A stretch of DNA of 64,000 bases from JAHRAW01 sp965203265. GTDB lineage: Bacteria > Pseudomonadota > Gammaproteobacteria > Arenicellales > Poriferihabitantaceae. The notes below the pieces were generated by a model. It saw nothing but the letters and a program-made list of their open reading frames with translations, was not told the DNA's origin and did no database searches. Positions 42,646 through 51,530 of the stretch are shown here, in pieces. The position numbers and the translations under genes were made by a program. Within the stretch, counting starts at the first letter, position 1; every line of letters starts with the position of its first letter. The stretch covers positions 1,364,001-1,428,000 of the forward strand of contig CBDBBV010000002.1 in NCBI GenBank assembly GCA_965203265.1, in the 5' to 3' direction.

Positions 42646-43116
42646 TCACTCGGGCGAGGGCGGGTGGGGTATGCCGAGGGCGGCGAGAATATCCCGTTCC
42701 AGAGATTCCATCCGCTCGGCCTGCGCAACCAACTGATGATCCCAGCCGCACAGGTGCAGGACGCCGTGAATGACGATGTGCGCCCAATGATCCATCAGCG
42801 GTACCCCCAGCGATTCGGCCTGAGCGGCCACCAGCGGCGCGCAGATCACCACATCGCCGAGAATCTCCAGCGGCAAATCAGCCTCGGCCTCGGCCTCGAA
42901 CGGGAAGGACAACACATCGGTGGCGCCGCTCTTGCCGCGATAGCGATGATTGAGATCGGCCATTTCAGATTGATCGACCACGCGCACGGTCAATTCCCCC
43001 CGGCACCCAACCTGCGCCAATGCGGCGCCGATCCAGCGTTCGATCCGGCCGAGGTTGGGAACCACCCGGTGGTCGGCACAGGCGACCTGCAGTTGCAGTG
43101 GTGGTTGCGGCCGCAC
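42646..43116 (-). CDS. ybeY: Endoribonuclease YbeY (16S rRNA maturation)
   Basis: A 156-residue zinc RNase for 16S rRNA 3'-end processing and quality control. The zinc motif HxxxHxxxxxH is in HIVIHGVLHLCGWDH, preceded by NHRYRGKSGATDVLSFPFE and LGDVVICAP. The GTG start overlaps the stop codon of ybeZ (TAGTG), so the two are coupled; this start gives the expected length. The C-terminus MESLERDILAALG is typical. Confidence 0.95.
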   Translation of the reverse strand: MRPQPPLQLQVACADHRVVPNLGRIERWIGAALAQVGCRGELTVRVVDQSEMADLNHRYRGKSGATDVLSFPFEAEAEADLPLEILGDVVICAPLVAAQAESLGVPLMDHWAHIVIHGVLHLCGWDHQLVAQAERMESLERDILAALGIPHPPSPE

Positions 43117-44090
43117 TAGCCGCCGGACTGCTCGTAGGCTTCGACTATGCGCTGCACCAGCGGGTGGCGCACCACATCCTCGGGCAGGAATCTGGTGAAA
43201 CTGATGCCGTCGATTCCCCCCAACACCTGCCGGGCGTGCTTGAGCCCGGAGCGTTGCTCTCGCGGCAAATCGATCTGGGTGATGTCGCCGGTAACGATCG
43301 CTCGGGAGCCGAAACCGATGCGCGTCAGGAACATTTTCATCTGCTCCGCCGTGGTGTTTTGCGCCTCGTCGAGAATCACGAAGGACTCGTTGAGGGTGCG
43401 CCCGCGCATGTACGCCAGCGGCGCCAGCTCGATGGTGCCGCGCGCGATCAATTTGCCCACCCGGTCGAATCCCAGCATGTCGTACAGGGCGTCGAACAGC
43501 GGGCGCAGATAGGGGTCGATCTTCTCGCCGATGTCGCCGGGCAGAAAGCCCAGTTTCTCGCCCGCCTCCACCGCCGGACGAACCAGCAGGATGCGCGCGA
43601 CCCGGCCCTCGGAAAGCGCCTGAATGGCGCATGCCACCGCCAGATAGGTCTTGCCGGTGCCGGCCGGGCCGATGGCGAAGTTGATGTCGTGGCTGGCGAT
43701 GCGCTGCAGGTATTTGCGCTGGCGCGGGTTTTGGCCGCGAATGAGGTGTTTGCGCAGTTTGACCACGACCTCTTTCTTCGCTGCGTCCGCCTTGCGCTCG
43801 TCGGGCGACTGCGCCTGCTCGGCACCGGCGCGCGCCAACTCCAGATGAACATCGTTGCCGGTAATCGGCTCGCTCTTGTATTTGGTCATTTCAAACAGAC
43901 TGCGGATGACGGATTCGGCGCGGCTGGCGGCGTGGTTGGCACCGGTAACGCGAAAGGCATTGTGGCGCTGGGAGATGCGCACATCCAGCCGATCTTCGAT
44001 TTGCTGCAGATGCGCGTCCAGTTCCCCGCACACCTGAGACAGCCGCTCGTTCTCGGCGGGCAGCAGCTGGAACAGGATCGCCTTGCTCAA
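43116..44090 (-). CDS. ybeZ: PhoH-like ATPase YbeZ
   Basis: A 324-residue PhoH-family ATPase and putative RNA helicase partner of YbeY. An N-terminal KH-like domain precedes the P-loop GPAGTGKTYLAVACAI; other motifs are LVRPAVEAGEKLGFLPGD, the DEAQNTT box in FVILDEAQNTTAEQMKMFLTR-like region, and VTGDITQIDLP. The only usable start after the miaB stop is TTG 44090; it keeps the family N-terminus. Member of the miaB-ybeZ-ybeY-lnt block. Confidence 0.95.
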   Translation of the reverse strand: MSKAILFQLLPAENERLSQVCGELDAHLQQIEDRLDVRISQRHNAFRVTGANHAASRAESVIRSLFEMTKYKSEPITGNDVHLELARAGAEQAQSPDERKADAAKKEVVVKLRKHLIRGQNPRQRKYLQRIASHDINFAIGPAGTGKTYLAVACAIQALSEGRVARILLVRPAVEAGEKLGFLPGDIGEKIDPYLRPLFDALYDMLGFDRVGKLIARGTIELAPLAYMRGRTLNESFVILDEAQNTTAEQMKMFLTRIGFGSRAIVTGDITQIDLPREQRSGLKHARQVLGGIDGISFTRFLPEDVVRHPLVQRIVEAYEQSGG

Positions 44091-44120
44091 CGCGGCGACA
44101 AACTCCGGCGGCGGGATGCC

Positions 44121-45524
44121 TCAGGCAACCTGCCTCCTCCCCGACCACCTCGCCGACCCCGCCGACACTACGCCGCGCAGGGAATTGGGTAGCGCCTCGG
44201 TGATGCGCACCGCGACCAATTCCCCGACCATCTCCTCCGCGCGCCCGTCGAAATTCACCACGCGGTTGTTCTCGGTGCGCCCCGCCAGCTGGCTCGCGTC
44301 CTTGCGCGAAGGGCCTTCCACCAGCACCGACTGCTCGCTGCCGACCATCCGCGCGCTGATTGCGGCGGCCATTTCGCCGATGCGCTGCTGCAGCACCTGC
44401 AATCGCTCCTTCTTCACCTCCAGTGGCACATCGTCCGGCAACTGCGCCGCCGGTGTCCCCGGACGCGGGCTGTATAGGAAGCTGAACGATTGGTCGTAGC
44501 CGACGAGATCGATCAGATCCATGGTGGCGGCGAAGTCGGCGTCGAGTTCGCCGGGGAAGCCGACTATGAAATCCGAGGACAGGGAAATATCCGCTCGATT
44601 CGCGCGGATTTTGTCGATCCAAGCGCAGTATTCGTCCGCGCTGTAGCCGCGCTTCATCAAGCCCAGTATGCGGTCGGAACCGCTTTGCACCGGCAGATGC
44701 AGGTGGCCGGCCAACTGGGGGATTTCGGCGTAGGCGCGCGCCAGCGAATCGGTGAAATCGAGGGGGTGGGAGGTGGTGTAGCGAATCCGTTCGATGCCGT
44801 CTATCGCGGCGACATAGTGGAGCAGTTCGGCCAGATCGACCTGTCCGCCGTCGTGCCGCGGCCCGCGATAGCCGTTGACATTCTGCCCAAGCAGATTGAC
44901 CTCGCGCACGCCCTGACGGGCGAGGCCGTACACCTCGGTGATCACATCGTCGAAGGGGCGGCTGAACTCGGTGCCGCGAGTGTACGGCACCACACAGAAG
45001 GAGCAGTATTTGCTGCAGCCCTCCATGATCGAAACGAACGCCTTGACGCCGTCGGCGCCGGGCGGCGGCAGGCAGTCGAATTTCTCGATTTCGGGGAAGG
45101 TAACATCGACCGATTTACCACGCCGAGCGGCGCGGTCGAGCATGGCCGGTAGCCGGTGCAGGGTTTGCGGGCCGAAGACGATATCGACAAACGGCGCCCG
45201 CCGCAGGATCATCTCCCCTTCCTGACTGGCGACGCACCCCCCCACGCCGATGACCAGTTCCGGTTTGCGCGCCTTGAGGCGGCGCCACTGCCCCAGTTGG
45301 GAAAACACCTTCTCCTGCGCTTTTTCCCGCACCGAGCAGGTGTTCAGCAACAGCAGGTCGGCATCGTCGGGATCGTCGGTGGTTTCATAGCCGTGGCTGG
45401 CGCGAAGCAGATCGGCCATGCGCGATGAATCGTATTCATTCATCTGACAGCCGAATGTTTTGACATGCAGTTTAGGCGTCACGGGCGATAACGGGGATGG
45501 GGGTTTCGTGCGGGGATTGTACAC
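44121..45524 (-). CDS. miaB: tRNA-2-methylthio-N6-dimethylallyladenosine synthase MiaB
   Basis: A 467-residue radical-SAM methylthiotransferase modifying A37 of tRNAs that read UNN codons. N-terminal UPF0004 cluster: KTFGCQMNEYDS, LLNTCSVREKA and GVGGCVASQEG; radical SAM cluster CSKYCSFCVVPYTRG; TSHPLDFTD, HLHLPVQSGSDRIL; C-terminal TRAM domain (VLVEGPSRKDASQLAGRTENNRVVNF). GTG start at 45524. First gene of the miaB-ybeZ-ybeY-lnt block. Confidence 0.97.
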   Translation of the reverse strand: MYNPRTKPPSPLSPVTPKLHVKTFGCQMNEYDSSRMADLLRASHGYETTDDPDDADLLLLNTCSVREKAQEKVFSQLGQWRRLKARKPELVIGVGGCVASQEGEMILRRAPFVDIVFGPQTLHRLPAMLDRAARRGKSVDVTFPEIEKFDCLPPPGADGVKAFVSIMEGCSKYCSFCVVPYTRGTEFSRPFDDVITEVYGLARQGVREVNLLGQNVNGYRGPRHDGGQVDLAELLHYVAAIDGIERIRYTTSHPLDFTDSLARAYAEIPQLAGHLHLPVQSGSDRILGLMKRGYSADEYCAWIDKIRANRADISLSSDFIVGFPGELDADFAATMDLIDLVGYDQSFSFLYSPRPGTPAAQLPDDVPLEVKKERLQVLQQRIGEMAAAISARMVGSEQSVLVEGPSRKDASQLAGRTENNRVVNFDGRAEEMVGELVAVRITEALPNSLRGVVSAGSARWSGRRQVA

Positions 45525-45552
45525 CGGTAGGCGTGGAACAGGCGTGGGGCAC

Positions 45553-46155
45553 TCAGCGCGCCACCATTTCCGCCCTGTTGATCACGATGGGTTCGAGGGG
45601 TACATCTTGATATACGCCCACCGTGCCGGTTGGCTGGGCGGCGATCTGCTCCACCACATCCATGCCGCCGGTCACCCGCGCGAATACCGCGTAACCCCAG
45701 CCCTGCGGAGTCGGCGCGGTGTGGTCGAGGAAAGCGTTGTCGGCGAGGTTGATGAAAAACTGGGAGGTGGCCGAATGCGGATCCGGCGTGCGCGCCATGG
45801 ACAGGGTGCCGGTGAGATTTTTCAGGCCGTTTTCCGCCTCGTTTTGGATGGGCGGGCGGGTCTGGCGCTGGCGCATGTCGCTGGTGAAGCCGCCGCCCTG
45901 AATCACGAATCCGGGGATGACGCGATGGAAGATGAGATCGTCGAAGTGCCCGGACTCCACATATTCGACGAAATTGCGCACGCTGACGGGCGCCTCCTGC
46001 GGATAGAGTTCGATTTCGATTTCGCCCAGAGTGGTGGACAGTTTGACCGTGTTGGTCATGGTTTTTTCTCCTTCGGTTTGGCCATGTAGCGGCGCCACGG
46101 ACAGCCCGGTCGCAGCCAACAGCGTGAATAGAATGATGAATGCGGAACGTTTCAT
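45553..46155 (-). CDS. Cyclophilin-type peptidyl-prolyl isomerase, with possible dual start
   Basis: A 200-residue cyclophilin from ATG 46155. Residues 1-25 are a signal peptide (MKRSAFIILFTLLAATGLSVA), so this form is periplasmic (PpiA-like). The cyclophilin domain follows: VRNFVEYVESGHFDDLIFHRVIPGFVIQGGG, SQFFINLADN and YAVFARVTGGMDVV. A second ATG at 46059 begins a PpiB-like cytoplasmic form and has AAGGAG 8 bases upstream, a better ribosome binding site than the first start. The longer start overlaps the stop of the EVE gene (ATGA). Confidence 0.93.
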   Translation of the reverse strand: MKRSAFIILFTLLAATGLSVAPLHGQTEGEKTMTNTVKLSTTLGEIEIELYPQEAPVSVRNFVEYVESGHFDDLIFHRVIPGFVIQGGGFTSDMRQRQTRPPIQNEAENGLKNLTGTLSMARTPDPHSATSQFFINLADNAFLDHTAPTPQGWGYAVFARVTGGMDVVEQIAAQPTGTVGVYQDVPLEPIVINRAEMVAR

Positions 46156-46610
46156 GGTGTGATCATCTCCAGAATGTGTTGCCAATGGCGTTGTTCCACC
46201 GGCATGACGGACAAGCGGTTGCCGCGCTGCAGCAGTCGCATATCGGCCAGAGCCGGCTCGCGCCGCAACTGCGTCAAGGTAACGGGTTTTTCCAGTTTGC
46301 CGAGGAATGCCACATCGACCAGCATCCAAGTGGGGTTTTCGGGATCGCTCTTCGGATCGTAGTGGGAGTTTTCCGGATCGAAGGCGGTCGCGTCCGCGTA
46401 GGCTTCGCTGGCGATTTCCATGGTGCCGACAATGGCGGGCGTCTTGCAGCTCGAGTGATAGAAAAACGCCCGATCCCCGACCGCCATTTCATCGCGCATG
46501 AAGTTGCGCGCCTGATAATTGCGCACGCCGTCCCACGGCTCCACCCCGACCCGCGCCAGATCGTCGATGGAAAATTCGCCCGGTTCGCTCTTCATCAACC
46601 AGTATTGCAT
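46152..46610 (-). CDS. EVE domain protein (PUA-like, modified-base reader)
   Basis: A 152-residue EVE protein. MQYWLMKSEPGEFSIDDL, WDGVRNYQARNFMRDEM, VGDRAFFYHSSCKTPAIVGTMEI and the later PTWMLVDVAFLGKLEKPV region are the family hallmarks (relative of human THYN1). EVE domains bind modified bases in DNA or RNA, and in bacteria often occur close to R-M genes or in core operons such as this one with 5-formyl-THF cyclo-ligase. Coupled to the cyclophilin gene by ATGA. Confidence 0.93.
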   Translation of the reverse strand: MQYWLMKSEPGEFSIDDLARVGVEPWDGVRNYQARNFMRDEMAVGDRAFFYHSSCKTPAIVGTMEIASEAYADATAFDPENSHYDPKSDPENPTWMLVDVAFLGKLEKPVTLTQLRREPALADMRLLQRGNRLSVMPVEQRHWQHILEMITP

Positions 46611-46633
46611 AGAAAATTACTCCGATTCCCCGT

Positions 46634-47248
46634 TTACGCCGGTTCGCATCGATATACCCGTTCATCGGTAACCACCTCGGCGATGGGGATGTCCCAGTTT
46701 TCCGCGTCGATCTCGTCGAGACGCTGGATTTCATGCGCCAACCCGACCAGCCGGGGAAGCGCGTGCGGGCGGCGCTGCTTGAACGCGAAGGTGGTGTCGT
46801 AAAACCCCCCGCCCATGCCGATGCGATTGCCGCGCCGGTCGAATCCCACCAACGGCAGCAACACCAAGTCGAGATCACCGGCGTCGATCAATTCGTCCGC
46901 CGACAGCGCGGGCTCGGCGATGCCGAATCGATTGCGCCGGAAGCGGGTGTGCGGCGTAACCTCGCCGAATCGCAACACATTCCCCTCGCCGCCGATGCCG
47001 CCGATGATCGGCACATAGCACCGCTTGCCGCGATCAAGACGCCAGCGCATGGCCTCGGCAGGATCGATCTCGCCGTCGTTGGCCAGATACAACGCGACGG
47101 ATTCGCTCTGCCCGAAGGCCGGCAATGCCGCCAGCTGCTCGGCCAAAGCGGCCGCCGCCTGCGCCTGTCGCGCCGCCCCGAGGGCGCGGCGCCGCTGCCG
47201 CAACAATTTCCGCAACTCGGATTTCCCCTCAGCCGGGTGCATGCTCAT
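46634..47248 (-). CDS. ygfA: 5-formyltetrahydrofolate cyclo-ligase
   Basis: A 204-residue enzyme making 5,10-methenyl-THF from 5-formyl-THF and ATP. N-terminal KSELRKLLRQRRRALG (phosphate-binding Arg/Lys), VALYLANDGEID, and the family signature LLPLVGFDRRGNRIGMGGGFYD. ATG 47248 (or 47242) gives the usual N-terminus. It lies directly downstream of the 6S RNA gene, the conserved ssrS-ygfA arrangement. Confidence 0.94.
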   Translation of the reverse strand: MSMHPAEGKSELRKLLRQRRRALGAARQAQAAAALAEQLAALPAFGQSESVALYLANDGEIDPAEAMRWRLDRGKRCYVPIIGGIGGEGNVLRFGEVTPHTRFRRNRFGIAEPALSADELIDAGDLDLVLLPLVGFDRRGNRIGMGGGFYDTTFAFKQRRPHALPRLVGLAHEIQRLDEIDAENWDIPIAEVVTDERVYRCEPA

Positions 47249-47378
47249 CCCGATGTGGTCAACACGCCCAAACTTCGTTTTCGTTGGTCGTTGATCGTTG
47301 GCTTCAGACAACAAACCCCTACCACGCAATCGATAATCGATAATCGACCATCAACCATCGACCATCGACCATCGAAAT

Positions 47379-47584
47379 AGACGCTGCCCGCCGGTGCCGT
47401 GTGCCTGCGTTGCCTTGAACCGGAAGATTCAAGTGGGCGCCTGAGGTCGCTTCGGGATCACCAGCAGCGTACTGATTCAGTAGCAGTGGCGATGCACGCC
47501 CGCGACCTGACTCTGGTGCCCTACACTTTGGATTAGGTCCTAAGGGATTCGGCAAACATCACGAACACCGCAGGCAGCGCAGGG
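47379..47584 (-). ncRNA. ssrS: 6S RNA
   Basis: Between zapA and ygfA on their strand. The 5' end GCGCTGCC and the 3' end GGGCAGCGTC pair as the terminal stem, and a 3' segment CTTGAATCTTCCGGTTCAAGG forms the hairpin that corresponds to TTGAACC...GGTTCAAGG in E. coli 6S RNA, followed by the CGCAGGC region. A TACAAT about 10 bases upstream of the 5' end is a possible -10. 6S RNA sequesters sigma-70 RNA polymerase in stationary phase. Confidence 0.88.
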
Positions 47585-47670
47585 GCTATTGTAGCATGGG
47601 GAAATGAAATCGGGGGATACTAGTCGGCGCGGCAATCGCGCGGGGAAACGGATCAACCGGACAGCGAACG

Positions 47671-47976
47671 CTACCCGCCCACCTGCCGCAGGTTGGTGAT
47701 CGCCTCGTCCACCTGCTGGTGCAAACTTTCCAGCCGGGAATGGGTCTGCTCGTCCTCGCCCGCCGCCCGGCGCAACGCCAGCAGTTCATGGCTGATGTTC
47801 AACCCCGCCATGATGGCGCAACGGTCGATGCCCAACACCCGCCCGCCGCGGGAAACCGCGCGCATCTGCTGGTCGAGATAGGCCGCCGCCTCGACCACGC
47901 CGCGACTCTCCTCGGCGCTGCAGGCGACGGTGAATTCGCGCTGCATGATGCTCACCTTTACGCTTTCTTTTTGCAT
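47671..47976 (-). CDS. zapA: Cell division protein ZapA
   Basis: A 101-residue FtsZ-ring stabiliser. The N-terminal VKVSIMQREFTVACSAEE sheet, YLDQQMRAVSR, and the GIDRCAIMAGLNISHELLALR helix leading to a coiled coil (QTHSRLESLHQQVDEAITNL) are typical. It is followed by the 6S RNA gene and preceded by a small coiled-coil gene, as in E. coli relatives. Confidence 0.95.
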   Translation of the reverse strand: MQKESVKVSIMQREFTVACSAEESRGVVEAAAYLDQQMRAVSRGGRVLGIDRCAIMAGLNISHELLALRRAAGEDEQTHSRLESLHQQVDEAITNLRQVGG

Positions 47977-47986
47977 GGGCGGCTAG

Positions 47987-48187
47987 TCAAACTTCGAGAG
48001 ATTTCAGGCGCGCCACGATCTGCTCGACTCGCCCGTGGGCGATGCGGTTCTTTTCCTGCAAGGACTGGCAGGTCTGCTGCAACATGCGCAGGTCGTTGCG
48101 CAACACCTCGTTTTCCCGGCGCACGCTCTCTGCGATCTTGATCAGGTCGGCGGTGCGCCGTTCGAGTTTTTGTATGGTCTGGTTCAC
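47987..48187 (-). CDS. Small coiled-coil protein of the TIGR02449 type (ZapB-like)
   Basis: A 66-residue protein that is almost entirely one coiled coil with heptad leucines (LERRTADLIKIAESV ... NEVLRNDLRMLQQTCQSLQEKNRIAHGRVEQIVARL). Proteins of this family sit just upstream of zapA in many gammaproteobacteria, are similar in design to ZapB, and are thought to belong to the division ring. 10 bases separate the two genes. Confidence 0.85.
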   Translation of the reverse strand: MNQTIQKLERRTADLIKIAESVRRENEVLRNDLRMLQQTCQSLQEKNRIAHGRVEQIVARLKSLEV

Positions 48188-48312
48188 CGGGTTCGTCTTG
48201 GGATTTCGATGGGGAATATAAATCGCCCGCCGAGGCGCGTCAAATGCTTATCGCCGAAAAGTACATTTCGCCCTGAGGATGCCGCCTGCGGGTTACGGGT
48301 TACAATAATGCG

Positions 48313-48894
48313 ATGAACATGAACGACACCCTAGCGCCCCCGACCGGGCAATTCCAAGCGAAAATCTACCGGCAACTCGACGAGCGGCTGAAGACATCCA
48401 GCTGGAACGGCGGCGCCGCCGAAGCACACGGGCTGCTCAGCGCCCTCGCCTGCCGCGGCATCCCCGGCGAGCAGCTGGGCGCCAAGGCGTGGCTGCTGCA
48501 GATGACGGAGAAGGCGGACATCGACCTGCTCGAAGGCATGTACGGCCTGATCCTGCGGGATTTGCAGTCCGACGACTTCGCCTTCACCCTGCTGCTGCCG
48601 GATGAGGATTGCGATCTCGCGCGACGCATCGAGGCGCTGGCGGACTGGTGCGGCGGCTTCATGCAGGGATTCCTGCACGACGGCGCCGGGCGGCTCGACG
48701 ACATCCCCGACACGGTGCGCGAATCCATCGACGACATCATGGAAATCAGCCGCCTCGACGGCGACGCGCGCGCCGACGAACAGAGTGAACGCCAGTTGTG
48801 CGAACTCGAGGAATACCTGCGGGTCGCCGCCCGGCTGATCTTCGAGGAACTCAATCCCGCCGCGCCCGCCACCGCCGCGAGGGCGAGTGAGTAG
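48313..48894 (+). CDS. ygfB: UPF0149 family protein YgfB
   Basis: A 193-residue YgfB-like protein. EAHGLLSALACRG near the N-terminus and ALADWCGGFMQGFLHDG in the centre are the family signatures. Function is poorly known; in Pseudomonas YgfB affects beta-lactamase regulation. It opens the ygfB-pepP-ubiH-ubiI cluster, with pepP 17 bases later. A TACAAT (about 48301) may be the -10. Confidence 0.92.
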   Translation: MNMNDTLAPPTGQFQAKIYRQLDERLKTSSWNGGAAEAHGLLSALACRGIPGEQLGAKAWLLQMTEKADIDLLEGMYGLILRDLQSDDFAFTLLLPDEDCDLARRIEALADWCGGFMQGFLHDGAGRLDDIPDTVRESIDDIMEISRLDGDARADEQSERQLCELEEYLRVAARLIFEELNPAAPATAARASE

Positions 48895-48911
48895 AGGAGA
48901 GACGAAAGCCG

Positions 48912-50228
48912 ATGAATCCCGAATTCGACCGCGAAATACACCGCCGCCGCCGCCGCGACCTGATGGACTTCATGGGAGACGGCATCGCCATCATCCCGAC
49001 CGCGCCCCATCAGCCGCGCAACGGCGATGTACTGTTCCCGTTTCGCCCGGACAGCGATTTCTACTACCTCACCCATTTCCCCGAACCGGAAGCCGTGGCG
49101 GTGCTGGCGGCGGGCAGGCCCGAGGGGGAATTCCTGCTGTTTTGCCGGGAACGGGACGCCCACAGGGAAAGATGGGAGGGACGCCGTCAGGGCCTCGCCG
49201 GCGCCGTCGAAGTTTACGGTGCCGACCGCAGTTTCCCCATAGACGAACTCGACAAGCACCTGCCGCCTCTGCTGGAAAACCGCACCACGGTGTACGCCAC
49301 CATGGGGCGCTGGCCGGATTTCGACGGCGACCTGCTGCGCTGGATCAGCAACATCCGCGCCCGCCAGAACGCCGACATCCACGCTCCCGGGGAACTGGTC
49401 GATCTGGGGCATATCCTGCACGAAATGCGCCTCATCAAGAAGCGAGACGAGCAAAAACTCATGCGCCGCGCCGCCAAACTGTCGGCGGCGGCTCATCGGC
49501 GCGCCATGCGGGCCACCGCGCCGGGGCGCTACGAATACCAAATTCAGGCGGAACTCGAATGCGAATTCCGCCTCGGCGGCAGCGAGTGGCCGGCCTACCC
49601 CGCCATCGTCGCCGGCGGCGAAAACGCCTGCATCCTGCACTACACGGACAACAACCGAATGCTGCGAGACGGCGAACTGCTGCTGATTGACGCCGGCGCC
49701 GAACTGGACTGCTATGCCGCCGACATCACCCGCACCTTTCCGGTCAACGGCCAATTCAGCGATGCGCAAAAATCTCTCTACCAAGTGGTGCTGGCGGCGC
49801 AAAAAGCCGCCATCGAATCGATTCAGCCGGAACGGCCGCTGAACCACTACCACGATGCCGCCACGGCGACCCTGACCGACGGGCTGATCGACCTCGGCCT
49901 GCTACGCGGCGAGCGCGACGAACTCATCGAAACCGACGCCTGCCGGCGGTTCTACCCGCACCGCACCGGCCACTGGCTGGGGATGGATGTGCACGATGTG
50001 GGCGATTACAAGATCGACGACCAATGGCGGCTGCTGGAAGCCGGCATGGTGCTGACCGTCGAGCCCGGCCTATACATCACCCCGGCGGACGACATCGACG
50101 AGAAATGGCACAACATCGGCATACGCATCGAGGACGATATTCTGGTCACGCGCACCGGCAACGAAAACCTGTCCGCCGATGCCCCCAAGGAAATCGAGGA
50201 CATCGAGGCGTGGATGGCGGGGGCATGA
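48912..50228 (+). CDS. pepP: Xaa-Pro aminopeptidase
   Basis: A 438-residue metallopeptidase removing N-terminal residues before proline. N-terminal creatinase-like domain (FPFRPDSDFYYLTHFPEPEA), then the pita-bread core with metal ligands in LLIDAGAELDCYAADITRTFPVNG (two Asp), PHRTGHWLGMDVHD (His), MVLTVEPGLYI and GIRIEDDILVT (Glu). Usual length and usual place, before ubiH. Confidence 0.96.
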   Translation: MNPEFDREIHRRRRRDLMDFMGDGIAIIPTAPHQPRNGDVLFPFRPDSDFYYLTHFPEPEAVAVLAAGRPEGEFLLFCRERDAHRERWEGRRQGLAGAVEVYGADRSFPIDELDKHLPPLLENRTTVYATMGRWPDFDGDLLRWISNIRARQNADIHAPGELVDLGHILHEMRLIKKRDEQKLMRRAAKLSAAAHRRAMRATAPGRYEYQIQAELECEFRLGGSEWPAYPAIVAGGENACILHYTDNNRMLRDGELLLIDAGAELDCYAADITRTFPVNGQFSDAQKSLYQVVLAAQKAAIESIQPERPLNHYHDAATATLTDGLIDLGLLRGERDELIETDACRRFYPHRTGHWLGMDVHDVGDYKIDDQWRLLEAGMVLTVEPGLYITPADDIDEKWHNIGIRIEDDILVTRTGNENLSADAPKEIEDIEAWMAGA

Positions 50229-51508
50229 CGCAGTCGCCGGATGTGGTCATCGTCGGCGGCGGACTGGTCGGCGCCAGTCTGGCGGCGGCGCTGGAATCCA
50301 GCGGCACGCGGTTGGGGTTGGAGCTGAGAGTGGCGGTGGTCGAGGCGTTCGCGCCCGACGCCGAGGCGCAACCGAGTTTCGACGAGCGCACCATCGCCCT
50401 GACCGACAACGCCCGCCGCATCTACACCGGCCTCGGCCTGTGGAGCGAGATTGCGCCGCACGCCGAGCCCATTCGGGAAATCCATGTATCCGACCGCGGC
50501 CATTTCGGCATGACTCACCTGCGCCCCAGCGATGCCGGCGTCGGCGGCGCCCTCGGCTATGTGGTGGCGAGCCGCGTCCTCGGGCGGATTCTGCATCGGC
50601 ATCTGAATCGCAGCGCCGCCGTTTCCCTGCACTGCCCGGCCACGGCGGAACAGCTGACCCAGCGCCAACGGGTGGCCGAGGTCGGCATATCCCGTAACGG
50701 CAAAAGCGACGAAGGCGGCAAAAGGAGCACGCTGGAAGCCGCTCTAGTGGTGCTGGCGGACGGCGGGCGCTCGCCGCTGGCCGGGCGGCTCGGCCTGCAA
50801 CCCGACGCCGACGGCAGCAAGTACCGGCAAAGCGCGATTCTCAGCGTGGTCGAAACCGACCGCGCCCATCGCGGGCGCGCATTCGAGCGATTCACCGGCG
50901 AGGGGCCGCTGGCGCTACTACCGCACAGCGAGCGGCGCTACGCAGTGGTGTGGACTACCGGCGCCGAGCGGCTGACGCCTCGCTTGGCGCTGTCGGACGC
51001 CGAGTTCGTCGCCGAACTGCAACGGGTGTTCGGCGACCGCGCCGGCAATTTCAGCCGACCCAGCGCGCGAAAATGTTATCCCCTGCGCTACCAGCGGATG
51101 AAAAATCCGGTCGGCCAACGGGTCGCGGTCATCGGCAACGCCGCCCACAGCGTCCATCCGGTGGCCGGGCAAGGCTTCAACCTCGGGCTGCGCGATGCCG
51201 CCGTGCTGGCCGAGATCATCACGCGCGCGCGGCGGCAGGGGCGGGACATCGGCGGCTCGGCGGTGCTTGGCGAATACGCCGCCCTGCGGCGGCGGGAAAC
51301 CGTGCGGGTGGGCATGTTTACCGACGGCCTGATTCGGCTGTTCGGCAGTCGGCGCAAAACCATCCAACTGGCGCGCAATCTCGCCCTCGCCGGCATCGAA
51401 TTTTCGCCAACCGCCAAGCGGCTGTTGTTGCGGCGCACCATGGGCCTGGCCGGCAAACCGTCGCGGCTGGGTGCGGGACTGCCCGTTGTGCCGGATGGCG
51501 AGAGCTGA
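50225..51508 (+). CDS. ubiH: 2-octaprenyl-6-methoxyphenol hydroxylase UbiH
   Basis: A 427-residue FAD monooxygenase of ubiquinone synthesis. DVVIVGGGLVGASLAAALE (FAD GxGxxG), FDERTIALTDNARRIYTGLGLW (the UbiH-specific DxR(x)IAL region), ADGGRSPLA and RVAVIGNAAHSVHPVAGQGFNLGLRD (GD/GN motif with Asn in place of Asp) are visible. It overlaps the pepP stop. Paired with a second hydroxylase downstream. Confidence 0.93.
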   Translation: MTQSPDVVIVGGGLVGASLAAALESSGTRLGLELRVAVVEAFAPDAEAQPSFDERTIALTDNARRIYTGLGLWSEIAPHAEPIREIHVSDRGHFGMTHLRPSDAGVGGALGYVVASRVLGRILHRHLNRSAAVSLHCPATAEQLTQRQRVAEVGISRNGKSDEGGKRSTLEAALVVLADGGRSPLAGRLGLQPDADGSKYRQSAILSVVETDRAHRGRAFERFTGEGPLALLPHSERRYAVVWTTGAERLTPRLALSDAEFVAELQRVFGDRAGNFSRPSARKCYPLRYQRMKNPVGQRVAVIGNAAHSVHPVAGQGFNLGLRDAAVLAEIITRARRQGRDIGGSAVLGEYAALRRRETVRVGMFTDGLIRLFGSRRKTIQLARNLALAGIEFSPTAKRLLLRRTMGLAGKPSRLGAGLPVVPDGES

Positions 51509-51530
51509 GACGGAGCCGAGGCGCGCGTCC

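Noticed and set aside
47330..47378. Short ATCGACC/ATCGATA repeats as a regulatory array
   Set aside because: A low-complexity run of about 45 bases between 6S RNA and ygfA; too short and irregular to support a function.
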